A stretch of DNA of 64,000 bases from a bacterium (GTDB lineage Bacteria > Bdellovibrionota > Bdellovibrionia > Bdellovibrionales > Bdellovibrionaceae): the NCBI GenBank assembly GCA_019752925.1, contig JAIELP010000007.1, forward strand, positions 1 through 64,000, in the 5' to 3' direction. A program made the translations under genes and the position numbers. Positions 62,605-64,000 of this stretch are shown here, piece after piece; position 1 is the first letter of the stretch; every line of letters starts with the position of its first letter. Below the pieces are notes generated by a model. It made no database searches. It had not been told where the DNA came from and saw nothing but the letters and a program-made list of their open reading frames with translations.

Positions 62605-63726
62605 ATGTCGATACACAAAAAAACCATAGGGATTCTCGGTGGTGGCCAATTAGCCCGTATGCTCGTGCTTAAAGCCCATCAAATGGGTCTAAACACGGTT
62701 GTGTTATCGGAAAAGTCCTCAGACCCGGCCGTAAGAGTTTGTAACCGCTGGCTTAAGGGTAACAGCCAGTCGCTTAAAGACATCAAGATTCTTCACCGCA
62801 TTTGCGATATTGTAACCTTTGAGAGTGAATTTATTTCAGCTGATCTACTTAAAAAGAGCATCAAAACTATTAAGAGTACAAAAATTTACCCAAGCTTGCT
62901 CTGCTTAGGGCGTTTTCAAGATCGTTTGCTACAAAAAGAATGGCTCTGCGACTTTGATATTCCCACATTAGATCATGTTAAAATTAACTCTAAAGATGAA
63001 ATTGATCTGGCCTTTGAAGCCTTTAACCATAAAGTGGTTTTTAAAAAACGCATGGGTGGTTACGACGGCTACGGAACTTTTGTTATTAAAAGTTTACCTG
63101 AGCTCAAAGCTTTCAAAAAAACCATTAAAGGCGAAGAGTCTAATTTTATTATTGAGCCTTTCGTTCAGTTTAAATCTGAAAAATCTTTAATTTTTGCACG
63201 TAATACTCTGGGGCAAATCGTAGCTTTACCTATGATTCAATCGGTTCAAAAAAATAACCAGTGCGATTACGTTATCGGACCTGTGAACCATCCCGCTGAA
63301 AAGAAATTAACTGAAAAAATTATCGCGTTTTTAAATAAAATTAATTACGTTGGTGTCATTGCCTTTGAATTATTTGATTTAGGCCACGAATTGGTTATTA
63401 ACGAAATTGCTCCCCGCGTACACAATACCGGCCACTTTTCACAGGACGCACTTAGTATTGACCAGTTTGAATTGCATTTACGTTGTATTTTAGGGATGCG
63501 CTTACCAGAAATTGAAATGCGCCAACCCGCTTTTGTTATGGTTAATCTTTTAGGAAACTCTTCACGAGTTCCTTTAATTAAAACGTTTCCCACTGGAGCT
63601 TTACACTGGTACGACAAAACTGAAAATCGTCCACGCCGCAAAATGGGCCACATTAACTACATCGGCCGTAACAAAAAAAATCTTCTGAAAAAAGCTTTAG
63701 TCGAAAGAAAAGGAATACTTCTGTGA
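62605..63726 (+). CDS. purK: N5-carboxyaminoimidazole ribonucleotide synthase
   Basis: From the ATG at 62605 (a TTG at 62578 is less likely) the product is 373 residues with an N-terminal [12 protein letters not shown] motif and an ATP-grasp domain ([13 protein letters not shown], and [13 protein letters not shown] at the end of the site). It makes N5-CAIR from AIR, ATP and bicarbonate in purine synthesis. The ribosome site is weak. Its stop overlaps the purE start (GTGA). Confidence 0.95.
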   Translation: MSIHKKTIGILGGGQLARMLVLKAHQMGLNTVVLSEKSSDPAVRVCNRWLKGNSQSLKDIKILHRICDIVTFESEFISADLLKKSIKTIKSTKIYPSLLCLGRFQDRLLQKEWLCDFDIPTLDHVKINSKDEIDLAFEAFNHKVVFKKRMGGYDGYGTFVIKSLPELKAFKKTIKGEESNFIIEPFVQFKSEKSLIFARNTLGQIVALPMIQSVQKNNQCDYVIGPVNHPAEKKLTEKIIAFLNKINYVGVIAFELFDLGHELVINEIAPRVHNTGHFSQDALSIDQFELHLRCILGMRLPEIEMRQPAFVMVNLLGNSSRVPLIKTFPTGALHWYDKTENRPRRKMGHINYIGRNKKNLLKKALVERKGILL

Positions 63727-64000
63727 AAAATAAAGCCCAAGTTGCAATTATAATGGGAAGCCTCACCGATCACAAAGTGATGAAAAAAGCCGAAGAAGCC
63801 TTAAAAGAATTTTCTATCCACTTTGTTACTAAAATAGTTTCAGCCCACAGAACTCCTGAGGAAATGGTGGATTTTGCTAAAACAGCTCACACTAAAGGTA
63901 TCAAAGTTATTATTGCCGGAGCCGGTGGCGCAGCCCACTTACCGGGAATGGTCGCAAGCCTAACTCCACTTCCGGTAATAGGCGTACCTGTAACAGTTAA
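63723..64000 (+). CDS. purE: N5-carboxyaminoimidazole ribonucleotide mutase, cut by window end
   Basis: A GTG overlapping the purK stop opens a frame that runs to the window end (about 92 residues). The sequence has IIMGSLTDH near the start and the conserved active-site stretch [10 protein letters not shown], then [11 protein letters not shown]. This is PurE, the next step after PurK. The full-length protein is usually about 160-170 residues, so roughly half is visible. Confidence 0.95.
   Translation, partial: MKNKAQVAIIMGSLTDHKVMKKAEEALKEFSIHFVTKIVSAHRTPEEMVDFAKTAHTKGIKVIIAGAGGAAHLPGMVASLTPLPVIGVPVTV

Noticed and set aside
1..64000. CRISPR arrays, transposases, prophage genes and rRNA
   Set aside because: No regularly spaced repeats, no transposase or phage structural motif, and no rRNA-like sequence were found.

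Overview
The window is one continuous stretch of bacterial chromosome, AT-rich (roughly 40% GC by eye) and densely coded on both strands. Its gene content points to the Bdellovibrionota, most likely a Bdellovibrio or Pseudobdellovibrio relative. The pointers are a TIGR02147/DUF4423-type regulator, a SWIB-domain protein with a histone-like Lys/Ala tail, many short lipoproteins and secreted proteins of unknown function, secreted zinc peptidases, a membrane PilZ protein and a DUF4080-type radical SAM protein. This assignment is an inference: there is no rRNA gene in the window. There is no transposase, integrase, prophage or CRISPR array; one tRNA gene (tRNA-Asp) is present.

Layout. 0-8 kb: envelope and secreted proteins, including a large EF-hand-like lipoprotein and a TIGR02147 regulator coupled to a secreted zincin. 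8-19 kb: signalling and cell-wall genes (lone PAS and receiver proteins, M3 peptidase, HEWGTF secreted protein facing a LysR regulator, lytic transglycosylase, PilZ protein, methyltransferase with a leader peptide, two tandem BON proteins). 19-23.4 kb: Kup potassium transporter, secreted deiminase-fold protein, VIT-family transporter. 23.5-27.2 kb: a sulfide/persulfide operon (rhodanese, split YeeE/YedE pair, TSUP permease, ETHE1/Blh-like metallo-beta-lactamase protein, OsmC) divergent from an ArsR regulator with BigR/SqrR-like cysteine spacing, with a near-perfect 34-bp palindrome between them. 27.2-39.6 kb: an accessory region with a PKD/beta-helix lipoprotein, an MqsA-type toxin-antitoxin pair, small lipoproteins, zinc-binding small proteins under a TetR regulator, a DUF4062-like protein, a HEPN-MNT pair, tRNA-Asp and a DUF2971 protein.

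39.7-64 kb is mostly housekeeping: ahcY, map, SWIB protein, J-domain protein, radical SAM protein, ettA, BolA, RluA-type pseudouridine synthase, GT39-like membrane protein, a UvrD/Rep helicase next to a zinc-ribbon/Tudor-like protein, fumC, an SDR, an EVE protein, two dihydrouridine synthases, glutaredoxin, and purK with the start of purE cut by the window end. Inside it sits a pair of secreted peptidase-like genes (a clan CD-like cysteine peptidase and a zincin).

The strongest leads for something new are the secreted cysteine-peptidase/zincin pair (45.5-47.6 kb), the helicase whose Tudor-like tail seems to be supplied by a separate neighbouring gene (53.2-55.6 kb), the DUF4062-like gene with its upstream hairpin (33.8-35.0 kb), and several regulatory palindromes. 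Four short reading frames are also described that are easy to miss: an 11-codon leader at 16.2 kb, a 50-codon frame at 18.8 kb, a 52-codon Cys-rich gene at 32.7 kb and a 44-residue membrane protein at 61.4 kb.
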